A stretch of DNA of 64,000 bases, from contig JACERV010000003.1 of the NCBI GenBank assembly GCA_013911065.1, positions 62,001 through 126,000 of the forward strand, in the 5' to 3' direction. The position numbers and the translations under genes were made by a program. The notes under the pieces were generated by a model. It saw only the letters and a program-made list of their open reading frames with translations, had not been told where the DNA came from and did not search any database. Source of the stretch: Ruminococcus sp. GTDB taxonomy: Bacteria; Bacillota; Clostridia; Lachnospirales; Lachnospiraceae. Positions 1 through 10,312 of the stretch are shown piece after piece (the first letter of the stretch is position 1; every line of letters starts with the position of its first letter).

Positions 1-3000
1 ACCGTTGACATTGAGCCTGGAACTTACTATTTGAAGGAAATCAGTACAGATAAAATTAAAAATGGCCCATGGTACTGGTATGATCAATGGACAGGGCCAA
101 TTGAGGTAGAAACAGGAAAGGAAACTCAGGTTACAGTCCTCAACTATACCATGCATGGAGAAGGAACAAAAGTAAATCAAGAAGGAGCTCCACAGAAAGG
201 TGCTGTATTTGGCGTTTTTGAGAAGGAAGAGGACGCCCAGAATATGGCGTCTTATATCCAAAACAATAATATATCCATATATAATGCAAATCCCGAATCT
301 ATAACGCAGGAACAAAAGTCCAGATTGGAGCAGTACAAAGACAACATACAGGATCAGGAATTTCTGACAGAAAAGGGGATATTGCAGACAGCCGTTTCTG
401 ACGAGGAAGGAAAATTTTTCTTTAACGGCCTGACCCCGGGGGAGGATTATTATGTAATTGAATTGCTGGCTCCCTCACAATTTGAAATATCCGGCGATGT
501 GAAAAAGGTTACCATTAAAGAGGATGGTACAGGATTTACCCAGGATCTCAATTTCCAGAATTACAAACTGGGAAAATTTAAAGTAGTGAAATACACCAGG
601 CTAAACACCAAGCTTTATGCTGTGGAAGGGGTAAGTTTTAAGGTCTATAAACCTAAGATGGATCAAACAGGAATAATCAAGGATATGGAACAATATGGAG
701 ACAGCGAAATTGTCGCAGAGGGCACGACAGACGCACAAGGGTACTATACATCGATTCTTCTTCCGGCAGGCCAATATATTATTTTCGAGGATAGTGTGCC
801 GGTAAATGGAATCGTGGACAAAAATCCGGATTCGTCGCAAAATCACAGAATTGTGACAGTTACCAGAGACAATACGAATACGGAGTATGCAGAAATGGAG
901 GATGGTAAAGGTTTCTATAATCCACCGTCAAAAGGAAAGTTCATTGTTAAAAAGATTACCGCACCCGTATCGGGAGGTGTTGTTTCAGTTGAATTCCAAT
1001 TAGAAAAATTAACAGTTGGAAATTGGGAGAAGATGAATACCTTTACAGTGAATACAAACGGTGCTCAATACGAGTCCGGCTTCCTGGATGCAGGAATATA
1101 CAGAGTATATGAGACAAATGCAACGGGTCTCACTATGGCCTACACAAAAGATAATCCTCTGCAATTTCAGGTTGAAGGCGGAAAGATTACCGGCTGTACG
1201 GTGCCCGGCGGTGTGTTTACAGGGGAAGACGGCACTACAACAGGAACCCCTTCAACGGAGGCAGATATAAACCAGCCCATGGAAATCCAGAATCAGCGCC
1301 AGGGAAGTCTGTCAATCAAAAAACAGGGTGCCTTTGGCAGTGGGGAAAGTTTGTCGGATATAGTAGGACTTAATGGCGTAAAATTTACGCTGTACAAGAA
1401 GGTTTCGGGAAATGCTGAGGCAGATTGTAAAAATACAGATAACTTTGTGGCTTCAAAGACAACAGCGGACATGGACAGCCAGAAGGGCGTGGCGGTATGG
1501 AACAATCTGGATGCAGGAAGCTATTGGCTGAAAGAAGATTCGCTGGAGCAAAACAGCAATTATACCCTTGATTCCGAAATTCGGGAAATTACGATAGAAA
1601 GCGGTAAGAAAAACAGCACCTATTTTGAAAGCCCTATTGTAAATTACACAACACACGGCAAGCTGCAGATTAAAAAAGTAGATGCTAATAATACAGGAAA
1701 GGTGCTACGTGCAACTTATAATATATATACAGATCAAGAGTGTACGAATCAGGCAAAAGACATAAATGGGGGGCTTGCGTCTATTACAACGGATCCTGGA
1801 ACAGGTATAGGCATATCAGGGCTTCTTGGAAAAGGAGAGTATTACTTAAAAGAGGCAAGAGAACCGGATGGCTATATTCGGGATACAAAAGCATACGGTC
1901 CTTATACAGTGGAAAGCAACAAAATAACAGATGAGACACAGCTTCCTCTGACGGATCAAAAACTGTTTGCAATTGAAGTAACAAAGAAAGATACCAAAAC
2001 CAATTCGGTCCTGAAAGGTGCTGAGATTGGCCTGTACAATTCTCCTGCATGCAGTGGAAGTGATCTGCTGGAAAGTGCCGTGTCCAATGGTGAAGGGATT
2101 GTACGTTTTGAAAATCTGACAGTGGATGGAGACAGCGGAGAAAAAACTTATTATGTGAAGGAAATCGCAGCTCCGGCCGGATATGACCTGAATGAACAGG
2201 TATTTGAGGTTCTGATTAAATATTCCGATTTTGAACAGACAGGAAACCCAATATATCCGGTAGAGATAGGAAATGACCAGCTTGGAAAGATACAGTTATT
2301 AAAGAAAGGGAACTGGCAGAATATTGATGAACAGAGTCAAACACAGATTCCTCTGGCCGGCGCGGAATTCAAAATTTATCCGGTGTCAGGCAAAGATATA
2401 GAGCACAGTTTCGATACAGAGGCTGCAGATACGATTGTGACCGGCGGGACAGGATATGCCGTTACAAAAGGGCTGGCGGCAGGCTGGTATGAAATTGTGG
2501 AGACAAAAGCACCAGCCGGTTATGCAAAGATAACAGATTCTTTCTGGGCAGAAGTAAAGAACAATGAAACGGAAGAAACTTATGTGAATACCCCTATCAT
2601 GAATGTTCCGAACAAAGGAAGATTCACGATAGAAAAGTATGACGGGTCAGCGGAACAAGGGGGATTGACCTTAATTGGAAACAGCAGGGCAGCAGAATTT
2701 AAACTGGAGCAGAAGATTGCTGGGGAGTGGAAGAGTGTAGGAGGCGAAAACATCAAGGTTGCGGATGGAAAATATACATCCAATCCAGTGGAACCGGGAG
2801 AATACCGGCTGATTGAGACCGTTGCGCCTATTCATACATATGAACAAGATAATCACAGCTATTCTGTTGAATTTGCTCTGGACAGCACTCCCATTGAGTT
2901 TACCATATATGCCGGGCAGACCGTAGGAGTGAACCAGGCAGAAGGCGGACTCGATAATCCTGCAGTTTACAATAGTCCTCTGGGGAGCATCCGGCTGACA

Positions 3001-6000
3001 AAACAAGGAGACCAGAATGAGAATGAAAGGCTGGCAGGAGCGGCATTCGAACTGTATACAGATGAACAGTGTCAGAATAAAGTAGATAATTCCCTGAAGT
3101 ATACAGGAAATGATGGTACTATATTGTGGGAGAAATTACTTCCAGGTGATTACTGGGTAAAAGAAGTTTCCACAGAGTCTTCAGACAAGATGCTTGATCA
3201 GAAGGGATATGGCATGAATGGGACGCCATCTAAAGTGACGATAAAGTCAGGACAACTGCTGAAGGCGGATTTGACGGAAAAGGTTACAGTTATCAATCAT
3301 GCAGACAAAGGAAAGCTTCTGATTATAAAAGAAGATGAAAATGGAAATACCCCTCTGTCTGGTGCTGTCTTTGAAATCTATGCCCAAAGAAAAGGCGGAG
3401 GATGGGAGAATCAGCCAGTGGATACAGTGACTGTGGCAGAAACAGGCAGTTATTCCAGCCTTCTGCCGGCAGATGATGCCGGGACCAAGTATAAAGTGGT
3501 GGAGACAAAGGCTCCCTCAGGTTATACCCTGGACAGTACATTGTCTGAACTGGAAAAAATAGTAACCGTTTATCCTCTTCATAAACCGGAAAAAGAAAAA
3601 GAAGAGAATAAAAACGTAGTGACCTTCCTGAACCGTAAATTAGATACGGTCAGTGGTTTTGCTTCTGGGGTTAAAAAGCAGGTAAGAAAGGCAGGAACTT
3701 CCGTGTGGACCGGTGATGCTGTATCCGAAAAGAGCCTGCTGGAAAGTGACTATACAGCAGAATTTCTTGTAAATGACTATGCCGATGGGAGGAATGACAT
3801 TGGCGCCTCAAAATTTACGGTAACAGATCATGACATTGTTATGGAAAAGAAAAGCGGGGAACAGGGAAAATACGAGGCGATTACAGCCACAGAAAAGGAT
3901 TACAGGATAAATTCGGTTACATTACTTCCTACGAAGAATGGCCAGGATACAGAAAAAGTAACTGCGGTAGTATATATTCAAAAAACACTGCAGGATAAGG
4001 CAAATAATACCTGGTATCAGTATAAAAAGGTTCTGGATGTATCCACTGAGCAAAGTGTTATTTTTTCTTCTTCACAAGTGCTGGCAGAGGGAGAGAAGGT
4101 TGTCGGTGTTAAAGTGGAATACGGCAATGTAGGTCCGGGATTTACCAGTGAAGGTCTGGTGCTGAATGTGACATTCCTAAACCGTAGTGAATGGTCTGCA
4201 ATCGAAGACAGTGAGGTAAGAAGAATTGTTAACAGGGCGGATTTAGAATGGACCTCCAAAAAGGCAGATGAATCAGGGCAAAGTGCGGGAGATTCTGCTG
4301 CCCTGAAGTCCAATCCGGTATACATTACATTGCCGCTGTACAAAGAAAGCCTGCCGGAAGTAAGCATTACCAATCAAATATTAAATAAAAAAAGCACGTA
4401 CTACTCCGGTGATAATATCCAGTATCAGATTGTGGCGGAAAATCACGTGGCAGATGGTAAAAATGAAAGTCTTATAGGTCCTGCAGTCTCCATGAGAATG
4501 CCGGCAATGACAGTACTCAAGAGCAGTCTGAATGATAACGGCTATGTAAATGGATTCCAGATTACTCTCCGGCGGGCAGACGGCACAACAACAGTCATTC
4601 CGGTTTCCGCCTACAAAGCTATGAACAGAGAAACAAGTGCACCGCTGACGGCCCAGGGAAATGACCGGTATACTGAGTCAGATACATTAAAGAGTACCCA
4701 GTATATTTTCCAGTTTGATGACAGTATTGTTCTAAAGCCCGGAGATAAGATCATCATTAATTATACCGGTGTTATTACTTATGAAGCCAAGGGTGATAAC
4801 GGAGTAACAAGTCTGGTATGCCCGGCATATCTGAGCAGTACAAAAAAAGCAGCAGTTTCTTTAGAGAACCCGCTTGGACTGAGTTTTATTCCATACAAAC
4901 AGGCTTCAAGCCAGGAACTGCATGATAACGATATAATAGATGCTGCATTGTCTGATAGACTTCAGTATATGAATGATACAGCAGTAGCTGAAGTAAGTGA
5001 TTCCAAGGTAGTGCAGTTGGTAAAATATATTGGTACAAAGAACCAGGACGGAAATATTGAATGGAAGGGGCCGGGGCAACGGGCACAGCTTAATCCAAAT
5101 GAAACTTACTATTATAAACTGGTACTGTTGAACAATTCCACTGAAGCAATTGCAAAGGCCAGAATTGTAGATATACTGCCATTCAATGGAGATTCTTATG
5201 TCATGAAGGCCGGCGGTTCCTATACAAACCGTGGAACAACCATTCCCTCAGGTGCAGGATTTGAAGCTGTAACAGCAGAGAATTTGGAAACAAACGACAA
5301 TAAACTCAGGCTATACTCAACGAACCATGACTGGGCCGTGCGCAATGATAATGAGTCGGAAGAAAATGGAATTCTGGGTATGATGTATAACAGGACATCA
5401 GGTTTTGCGGGGAACGGATGGGAAAACGGAATAAACAGTAATGCTACTGCATTGGGATTTGATGTAGATTTCGGCGGGGAGAATTTGGAACCGTATAATT
5501 CCTATGAAATTGTATTTAAGGTTAAGGCACCGGGACACACGGCAGATAAACTTCAGGATTATTATGAGAAGGTGATCGAGAATTCGGCCATGGCTTCTGT
5601 AACCAGAGCGGGAACGGAAAGTAATAAGACGATTGAGCTCAGTGACCGCATGGAGCCGGAGAAAGTAACTGCTGTATTGACACTTCCTACCGGCAGTATC
5701 GGTGATTACGTGTGGTTTGACCATGACAATGACGGAATACAGGGAACAAAAGAGGATGGTGATGAACCGGCCCAGGGAATTAAAGTGACGTTGTATAAGA
5801 AGACTTATTTTAAGTTCAACGGAAATACAACTTATAAGGAAGAGGCTGTGGATGAGACGGTTACAGATCAGAACGGCAGCTACAGGTTCGACGGTCTTGC
5901 ATGTAAATATCTGAAGGCAGGAGCTTCTGCTGGTTCAGAGGAACCGGATGATTATGTGGGCAGTGAATATTATGAATACCGCGTTCACTTTGATATCACA

Positions 6001-8022
6001 GGATATACGGCAACGGAGCGCTATCAGGGAACAGATCCTGCCAAAGATTCTAATATTGACCAGAATGGTTACACGGAATATATTTCCCTTTCTGTAGAAG
6101 AAGGCGCCGGGGGCACCTTGATGGGCCAGCAGGATATGACCATTGATGCGGGGCTTGTAAGTCCGTATGCTCTTGGAGATTATGTGTGGCTGGATAAAAA
6201 TAATGACGGTATTCAGGGAGAGGATGAGCCCGGCGTCAAAGGGGTGACCGTATTTTTATATAAGGTAAATGCCGGGGGAGAAGTTGCAGATAGTTATTAT
6301 GCAAGAACAACCACAGACACGGATGGAAAATATCTGTTTGAAAACCTGATACAAGGGAAATATGTGATAGAATTTGATATTAGCAACCTGAGGAAGGCAG
6401 AAGACAGCTATACCTATCGGTACGACTTTACAAAGGCCGGGGAGCAGATAGATAATGCACAGTCAGATGCAAAATATCCGGTAGATAAAGATGGAAGAAT
6501 CAGAAGGACGGATGTCATTACTTTAACCAGGGAAGCACTGGATAAGGCGGCAGGAAATGACGGTGTAGAAATGAACCGGGATTTACGCTGGGATGCCGGA
6601 CTTGTCGTATACAGCGCAGTAGGGGGATTTTGTTTTGATGATCAGGATTACAATGATATACATACTCTGAATATTCCTTTGGAAGGAACTGTGGTAACCT
6701 TATTTGAAAAGGATGGAAACGATATCGGAAAAGAGATTGGCACTACAACGACAGGAGCAGATGGCAAATATTATTTTGATCATCTTATATTCTCAGGAGA
6801 CTGGCAGACATATCTTATACGGTTTGATTATCCGGATGGATATACTGGGGTGGACAGCAATGCAGGCGAAGATGATACTGTGGATTCGGATGTTGTATAT
6901 GACAGCAGTTACTGGGATTGGGATAGTCTTGGCCGGGACGGCAGGAAAGCCGGTTATGCTGAAGTGACGCTTAAGAAGGATACTGTGGATACTACATGGG
7001 ATGCCGGTGCAAGAAAATACAGTACGATTGGAGATTATGTCTGGGAAGATGAAAACAAAAATGGACAGCAGGATGATGGAGAGGCTCCGGTTGGAGGTGT
7101 TAAGGTTGTGCTCCAGTCAAGGGAGGGCCAGGATGGAACATGGAAGTTTTATGCACAAACAGCCACCGATGAGTATGGAAGATATTTATTTACAAAGGTA
7201 AAGAGCAGTGACAAAATATCGGCCCAGTACCGTGTAGTATTTGCACTTGACCCAAAAACCAAGGTGACAACCTGCCAGCAGTTTGGTGTCAGTGATGCGC
7301 TGAATTCGGATGCAATTGATAGTTATCAGTACGGTATTCTTCAGGGGGCCCCGGAATATCCGATTACAGGAGGTTATGTAACCAGAATGCTGAAACCCGG
7401 ATATGGGGAAACGGATTTGACCTGGGATGCAGGAATTGTGCGTTTGATGTCGGCGGTAGGAGATTATGTATGGTACGATGATGACTACAGTGGAGTACAA
7501 GACGAAAGAAAGACACCGGCTGCAGACATTCCGGTAGCACTGGAGTACAATGCAGCGGGTGATTTGGAGAATGAAGATGCGTGGACTGCAGCAGGAGAAA
7601 TGGTAACGGATGAATATGGGAAGTATTTGTTTGACAGTCTGCCAGAAGGATATTACAGGGTAAGATTCCAGGTGCCCAATGGTTATACCATTACAAAATA
7701 TGGTCAGACGGCAGATTTGGAAGCGGATTCCGATGCAATGATCCGGGGAGAGAACCGGTGGTTCTATACGAAAACCTTTTATCTTGAGGCAGGTGTAACA
7801 GACTTATCCTGGGATGCAGGAATTTATAAACCAAAAGTACGGGTTATAACGGATACAAAAGAACGGGTTATTACGAGAACTGTCATAAATACAAACGGAA
7901 AAGCCGGACAGACGAAAACTGGAGACGATGCCACCGTCACTGGATTTATTGTGCTGCTTGCCATATCCGGAGGAACAGTTGGATTTCTGCTCTACAGAAA
8001 GAAAAGGAATAAAAAATCATAA
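1..8022 (+). CDS. Giant CnaB/SdrD-B repeat surface protein, 5' end outside window
   Basis: The frame is open from base 1, so the start and signal peptide lie upstream; 2,673 residues are visible. The first 3.6 kb hold about ten SpaA/CnaB-like modules of roughly 110 residues. They begin with motifs such as GKFKVVKY, GSLSIKK, GKLQIKK and GRFTIEK and carry E-box segments such as YYVKEIAAPAGY and ETKAPAGY, typical of intramolecular isopeptide domains. About 3.64-5.69 kb encodes larger beta-rich domains without repeats. From 5.69 kb come five SdrD-B-like repeats (GDYVWFDHDNDGIQG type, ending WDAG). The C-terminus has QTKTGD, a hydrophobic span and RKKRNKKS, a wall-sorting signal that departs from LPXTG. 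Expected role: a long adhesive or stalk protein covalently attached to the wall. The ligand is not readable. Confidence 0.9.
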   Translation, partial: TVDIEPGTYYLKEISTDKIKNGPWYWYDQWTGPIEVETGKETQVTVLNYTMHGEGTKVNQEGAPQKGAVFGVFEKEEDAQNMASYIQNNNISIYNANPESITQEQKSRLEQYKDNIQDQEFLTEKGILQTAVSDEEGKFFFNGLTPGEDYYVIELLAPSQFEISGDVKKVTIKEDGTGFTQDLNFQNYKLGKFKVVKYTRLNTKLYAVEGVSFKVYKPKMDQTGIIKDMEQYGDSEIVAEGTTDAQGYYTSILLPAGQYIIFEDSVPVNGIVDKNPDSSQNHRIVTVTRDNTNTEYAEMEDGKGFYNPPSKGKFIVKKITAPVSGGVVSVEFQLEKLTVGNWEKMNTFTVNTNGAQYESGFLDAGIYRVYETNATGLTMAYTKDNPLQFQVEGGKITGCTVPGGVFTGEDGTTTGTPSTEADINQPMEIQNQRQGSLSIKKQGAFGSGESLSDIVGLNGVKFTLYKKVSGNAEADCKNTDNFVASKTTADMDSQKGVAVWNNLDAGSYWLKEDSLEQNSNYTLDSEIREITIESGKKNSTYFESPIVNYTTHGKLQIKKVDANNTGKVLRATYNIYTDQECTNQAKDINGGLASITTDPGTGIGISGLLGKGEYYLKEAREPDGYIRDTKAYGPYTVESNKITDETQLPLTDQKLFAIEVTKKDTKTNSVLKGAEIGLYNSPACSGSDLLESAVSNGEGIVRFENLTVDGDSGEKTYYVKEIAAPAGYDLNEQVFEVLIKYSDFEQTGNPIYPVEIGNDQLGKIQLLKKGNWQNIDEQSQTQIPLAGAEFKIYPVSGKDIEHSFDTEAADTIVTGGTGYAVTKGLAAGWYEIVETKAPAGYAKITDSFWAEVKNNETEETYVNTPIMNVPNKGRFTIEKYDGSAEQGGLTLIGNSRAAEFKLEQKIAGEWKSVGGENIKVADGKYTSNPVEPGEYRLIETVAPIHTYEQDNHSYSVEFALDSTPIEFTIYAGQTVGVNQAEGGLDNPAVYNSPLGSIRLTKQGDQNENERLAGAAFELYTDEQCQNKVDNSLKYTGNDGTILWEKLLPGDYWVKEVSTESSDKMLDQKGYGMNGTPSKVTIKSGQLLKADLTEKVTVINHADKGKLLIIKEDENGNTPLSGAVFEIYAQRKGGGWENQPVDTVTVAETGSYSSLLPADDAGTKYKVVETKAPSGYTLDSTLSELEKIVTVYPLHKPEKEKEENKNVVTFLNRKLDTVSGFASGVKKQVRKAGTSVWTGDAVSEKSLLESDYTAEFLVNDYADGRNDIGASKFTVTDHDIVMEKKSGEQGKYEAITATEKDYRINSVTLLPTKNGQDTEKVTAVVYIQKTLQDKANNTWYQYKKVLDVSTEQSVIFSSSQVLAEGEKVVGVKVEYGNVGPGFTSEGLVLNVTFLNRSEWSAIEDSEVRRIVNRADLEWTSKKADESGQSAGDSAALKSNPVYITLPLYKESLPEVSITNQILNKKSTYYSGDNIQYQIVAENHVADGKNESLIGPAVSMRMPAMTVLKSSLNDNGYVNGFQITLRRADGTTTVIPVSAYKAMNRETSAPLTAQGNDRYTESDTLKSTQYIFQFDDSIVLKPGDKIIINYTGVITYEAKGDNGVTSLVCPAYLSSTKKAAVSLENPLGLSFIPYKQASSQELHDNDIIDAALSDRLQYMNDTAVAEVSDSKVVQLVKYIGTKNQDGNIEWKGPGQRAQLNPNETYYYKLVLLNNSTEAIAKARIVDILPFNGDSYVMKAGGSYTNRGTTIPSGAGFEAVTAENLETNDNKLRLYSTNHDWAVRNDNESEENGILGMMYNRTSGFAGNGWENGINSNATALGFDVDFGGENLEPYNSYEIVFKVKAPGHTADKLQDYYEKVIENSAMASVTRAGTESNKTIELSDRMEPEKVTAVLTLPTGSIGDYVWFDHDNDGIQGTKEDGDEPAQGIKVTLYKKTYFKFNGNTTYKEEAVDETVTDQNGSYRFDGLACKYLKAGASAGSEEPDDYVGSEYYEYRVHFDITGYTATERYQGTDPAKDSNIDQNGYTEYISLSVEEGAGGTLMGQQDMTIDAGLVSPYALGDYVWLDKNNDGIQGEDEPGVKGVTVFLYKVNAGGEVADSYYARTTTDTDGKYLFENLIQGKYVIEFDISNLRKAEDSYTYRYDFTKAGEQIDNAQSDAKYPVDKDGRIRRTDVITLTREALDKAAGNDGVEMNRDLRWDAGLVVYSAVGGFCFDDQDYNDIHTLNIPLEGTVVTLFEKDGNDIGKEIGTTTTGADGKYYFDHLIFSGDWQTYLIRFDYPDGYTGVDSNAGEDDTVDSDVVYDSSYWDWDSLGRDGRKAGYAEVTLKKDTVDTTWDAGARKYSTIGDYVWEDENKNGQQDDGEAPVGGVKVVLQSREGQDGTWKFYAQTATDEYGRYLFTKVKSSDKISAQYRVVFALDPKTKVTTCQQFGVSDALNSDAIDSYQYGILQGAPEYPITGGYVTRMLKPGYGETDLTWDAGIVRLMSAVGDYVWYDDDYSGVQDERKTPAADIPVALEYNAAGDLENEDAWTAAGEMVTDEYGKYLFDSLPEGYYRVRFQVPNGYTITKYGQTADLEADSDAMIRGENRWFYTKTFYLEAGVTDLSWDAGIYKPKVRVITDTKERVITRTVINTNGKAGQTKTGDDATVTGFIVLLAISGGTVGFLLYRKKRNKKS
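5692..7830 (+). repeat. Five SdrD-B-like repeats inside the giant surface protein
   Basis: Repeat starts are near 5695 (SIGDYVWFD), 6166 (ALGDYVWLD), 6613 (AVGGFCFDD), 7018 (TIGDYVWED) and 7450 (AVGDYVWYD). Each ends with a WDAG or IDAG motif just before the next. Copies 1, 2 and 4 keep an acidic loop of the DxNxDGxQ kind expected to bind calcium. Copy 3 lacks it and copy 5 is weakened. The family is known from staphylococcal Sdr proteins as rigid, calcium-stiffened stalk units. Confidence 0.85.
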
Positions 8023-8024
8023 AA

Positions 8025-8058
8025 ATACAGGCCAATCATAAAAAAGATTGGCCTGTAT
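8025..8058 (+). terminator. Hairpin after the giant surface gene
   Basis: The 13-bp arms ATACAGGCCAATC and GATTGGCCTGTAT flank an A-rich loop three bases after the stop codon. The nearest T run lies 14 bases further on, so termination may be imperfect and the next gene may receive read-through. Confidence 0.6.
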
Positions 8059-8144
8059 GACTAGCCTGTGACTTTTTTACTGTATTGTATAAAATATAAA
8101 GAAAAGGAATAGAAGAGGTATAATTTCTGTAGAAGGAGGATTCA

Positions 8145-10241
8145 ATGAAAAAAAAGATTTTAGTATTTTTGGCGGCTATATCTATGCTGGCTGGTCAGTT
8201 TGCATCATTGCCGGTAACTGCCAAAGCTGCTGATATATGGATTGAGGATTCTAATGCGCCGGACGGCGGGTATTGGATGGATGAAGATGGCTATATCGTA
8301 GATGACGGAAGCCAGGGCAGTAATTACATTATTCAAAGCTACGAAGATTCTTCTTCATATGATAATGCCGGTTCCATAGAAAGTGACGATATACAGGGTA
8401 CCGGGGCAACATCAGGCAGAATTTCGGGTATAACGGCCGATGCGCCGGGAATTCAGCAATTTGAGTATTCAGCAAACGGTGAAGTGGCTTTTAAATTTTT
8501 GGTAAACGGACAGGAAGTGAGTGGAGTAGACCACTCTGCCGAAGGGAACATACTGACGGTAAATGATGCAGATACAGATTATAATGTAGTGATGTACAGT
8601 TCGGAAAAGTCCTTTATTTCTTCAGCGCGTACGGTATTTGCATACCGGTATCATGTAATTTATAATCTGGACGGCAGAACAATAACAGCTGCGGAAGGAA
8701 ATATCAATAAAGCAGATAACTCTACGGTCCATAAGGCGCCGCTGCTGTATGCAAATAGCGGACTGGAATATGAGCTGGCAGGAGGGGCAAATGCACAGGC
8801 CCAGATTATTTCCTATGATAACATGACAGGAAATTATACGTTTAACTACACAACCTATAACCCCGAGGATAGAACCCTTACCATTCATCTGAAGGATGAT
8901 CGTGGAAACGAAATCCAGACACTGACTGAAACAGTGAAGTACAAAGACGGGGATGTTACCGTTTCCATTCCGCAGCAGCTGGAGAAGGATGGAAGAAAAT
9001 ATCAGATCAGAGATACGATTTCATCGGTAACGGTTAACTATTTCAGCAGCAGGTTTGATTACAGTTACACATACCGGGAACTTGCAGCGGAAAACAGGGA
9101 TCCTTATTCTGTAAAAGTATTATTCCGTGAGGAAGGTACAGAAAAAGCTCTGGGTGAAGATTATTTCACTGTGTCGGCAGAAAATATTGCAGATAATGAA
9201 ACGGTCACATATCGGTCTAATGCGGAGCGTTCTATTCTGGAAGACTCTGTAAAAGTATATTATTCACTCAGCGGTCCGGCAGAAATAACGCACAGGGCAG
9301 CAGCAGATTACGAGAATGTATCTTACACTGTATACTATAAGAAACAGGCAGAAGATGCACCTTATAACTGGATTATACAACTCACAGATGTGTCAGGCGG
9401 AAAAGTACTGGATACGGTCTCAAAACAGGTTGCAATTAATAAAAATGTGACCTATGAGGCGGCCCCACAAATTACGGTAGATGGGAAAAATTATGTACTG
9501 AATTCTCGGATGGCGAGGGAATATACATACAATTATGGAGAAGAGCCGAGAACCCTGGTTATATATTATGATGAAGAGGGCGGAGACAGTATTTCTTCCT
9601 ACGCTCTGAATGTGCAGTATAAAAATATCACAGACAATTCTGTATTTTACAGGACACAGAAGAGGGTGAAGATAGAGGAACCCGTAGCTGTGATTAAAGC
9701 GGAGAATAACTATACTGATTCAGAAGGTAATGAATATGTAAAACTTCCGGGACAGGATAATCTGACACATGATTTTGCATCAGCACAGAGAACGGTGACT
9801 GTTTATTACCGTGATGTGAATGATATTCAGAATGCAGATACAGTGGTAACCCGGGAAGTGGTTACCACTACAGAGCAGGTTCAGACAGTGACCCTGGCGG
9901 CGGCTGAGGGAGGATTGGCTGGTGGAGTGACCGGAGGAACTGCTGATGGAACTGTGCCGGGAGGAACGGCTGTATCTGGAGAGACGGCTCCCGGGGCCAC
10001 ACTGACGAATGAAACAACCGGGCAGTTAGTTACTGTGGACGATGAGGGCATACCTCTTTCTGACACAGCAGATGAGCTTACAAAAATAGAGGATGAAGAA
10101 ACGCCTCTGATAAATAAAAATCTGGAGTCCGGAAACAGAATCGTTACGGCTGTAATTGTAGGAATTATCTTAATACTTTTGATTTGCGGAGCAGTATATG
10201 TTATTAGGAGAAAAAAGGAAAACAAAAGTGATAAAAAATAA
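8145..10241 (+). CDS. Wall-anchored extracellular repeat protein, MucBP-like
   Basis: The 698-residue product starts at ATG 8145 behind AAGGAGG. Residues 1-29 are a signal peptide with cleavage expected after AKA. The ectodomain (about 30-590) consists of beta-rich units with recurring phrases such as VTYEAAPQITVDGKNY and RTLVIYYDEE / RTVTVYYRD, which resemble MucBP-type modules; this is a similarity by eye only. A Gly/Thr-rich linker (about 590-630) precedes IEDEETPL, a hydrophobic span and RRKKENKSDKK. IEDEETPL replaces LPXTG and is a variant sorting motif seen in clostridial surface proteins. It lies 122 bp downstream of the giant surface gene on the same strand, so the two may act together at the cell surface. 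No sortase gene is in the window. Confidence 0.75.
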   Translation: MKKKILVFLAAISMLAGQFASLPVTAKAADIWIEDSNAPDGGYWMDEDGYIVDDGSQGSNYIIQSYEDSSSYDNAGSIESDDIQGTGATSGRISGITADAPGIQQFEYSANGEVAFKFLVNGQEVSGVDHSAEGNILTVNDADTDYNVVMYSSEKSFISSARTVFAYRYHVIYNLDGRTITAAEGNINKADNSTVHKAPLLYANSGLEYELAGGANAQAQIISYDNMTGNYTFNYTTYNPEDRTLTIHLKDDRGNEIQTLTETVKYKDGDVTVSIPQQLEKDGRKYQIRDTISSVTVNYFSSRFDYSYTYRELAAENRDPYSVKVLFREEGTEKALGEDYFTVSAENIADNETVTYRSNAERSILEDSVKVYYSLSGPAEITHRAAADYENVSYTVYYKKQAEDAPYNWIIQLTDVSGGKVLDTVSKQVAINKNVTYEAAPQITVDGKNYVLNSRMAREYTYNYGEEPRTLVIYYDEEGGDSISSYALNVQYKNITDNSVFYRTQKRVKIEEPVAVIKAENNYTDSEGNEYVKLPGQDNLTHDFASAQRTVTVYYRDVNDIQNADTVVTREVVTTTEQVQTVTLAAAEGGLAGGVTGGTADGTVPGGTAVSGETAPGATLTNETTGQLVTVDDEGIPLSDTADELTKIEDEETPLINKNLESGNRIVTAVIVGIILILLICGAVYVIRRKKENKSDKK

Positions 10242-10246
10242 AAAAA

Positions 10247-10280
10247 GCACCGGATATATGCTGTCCGGTGCTTCATTATA
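10247..10280 (+). terminator. Terminator after the second surface gene
   Basis: The arms GCACCGGA and TCCGGTGC (10247-10254 and 10264-10271) are preceded by an A run and followed by a T-rich stretch, so the hairpin could work in both directions. Confidence 0.8.
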
Positions 10281-10312
10281 ATTTATCTAAATCGGAATTT
10301 GAAAGGAGAACT

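Noticed and set aside
5692..7830. Long in-frame repeats considered as a tandem DNA array
   Set aside because: Copies are divergent at the DNA level and are explained as SdrD-B protein repeats.
9881..10276. 131-residue open frame on the minus strand
   Set aside because: Antisense to the wall-anchored gene; low-complexity Pro/Val/Thr translation results from the Gly/Thr linker.
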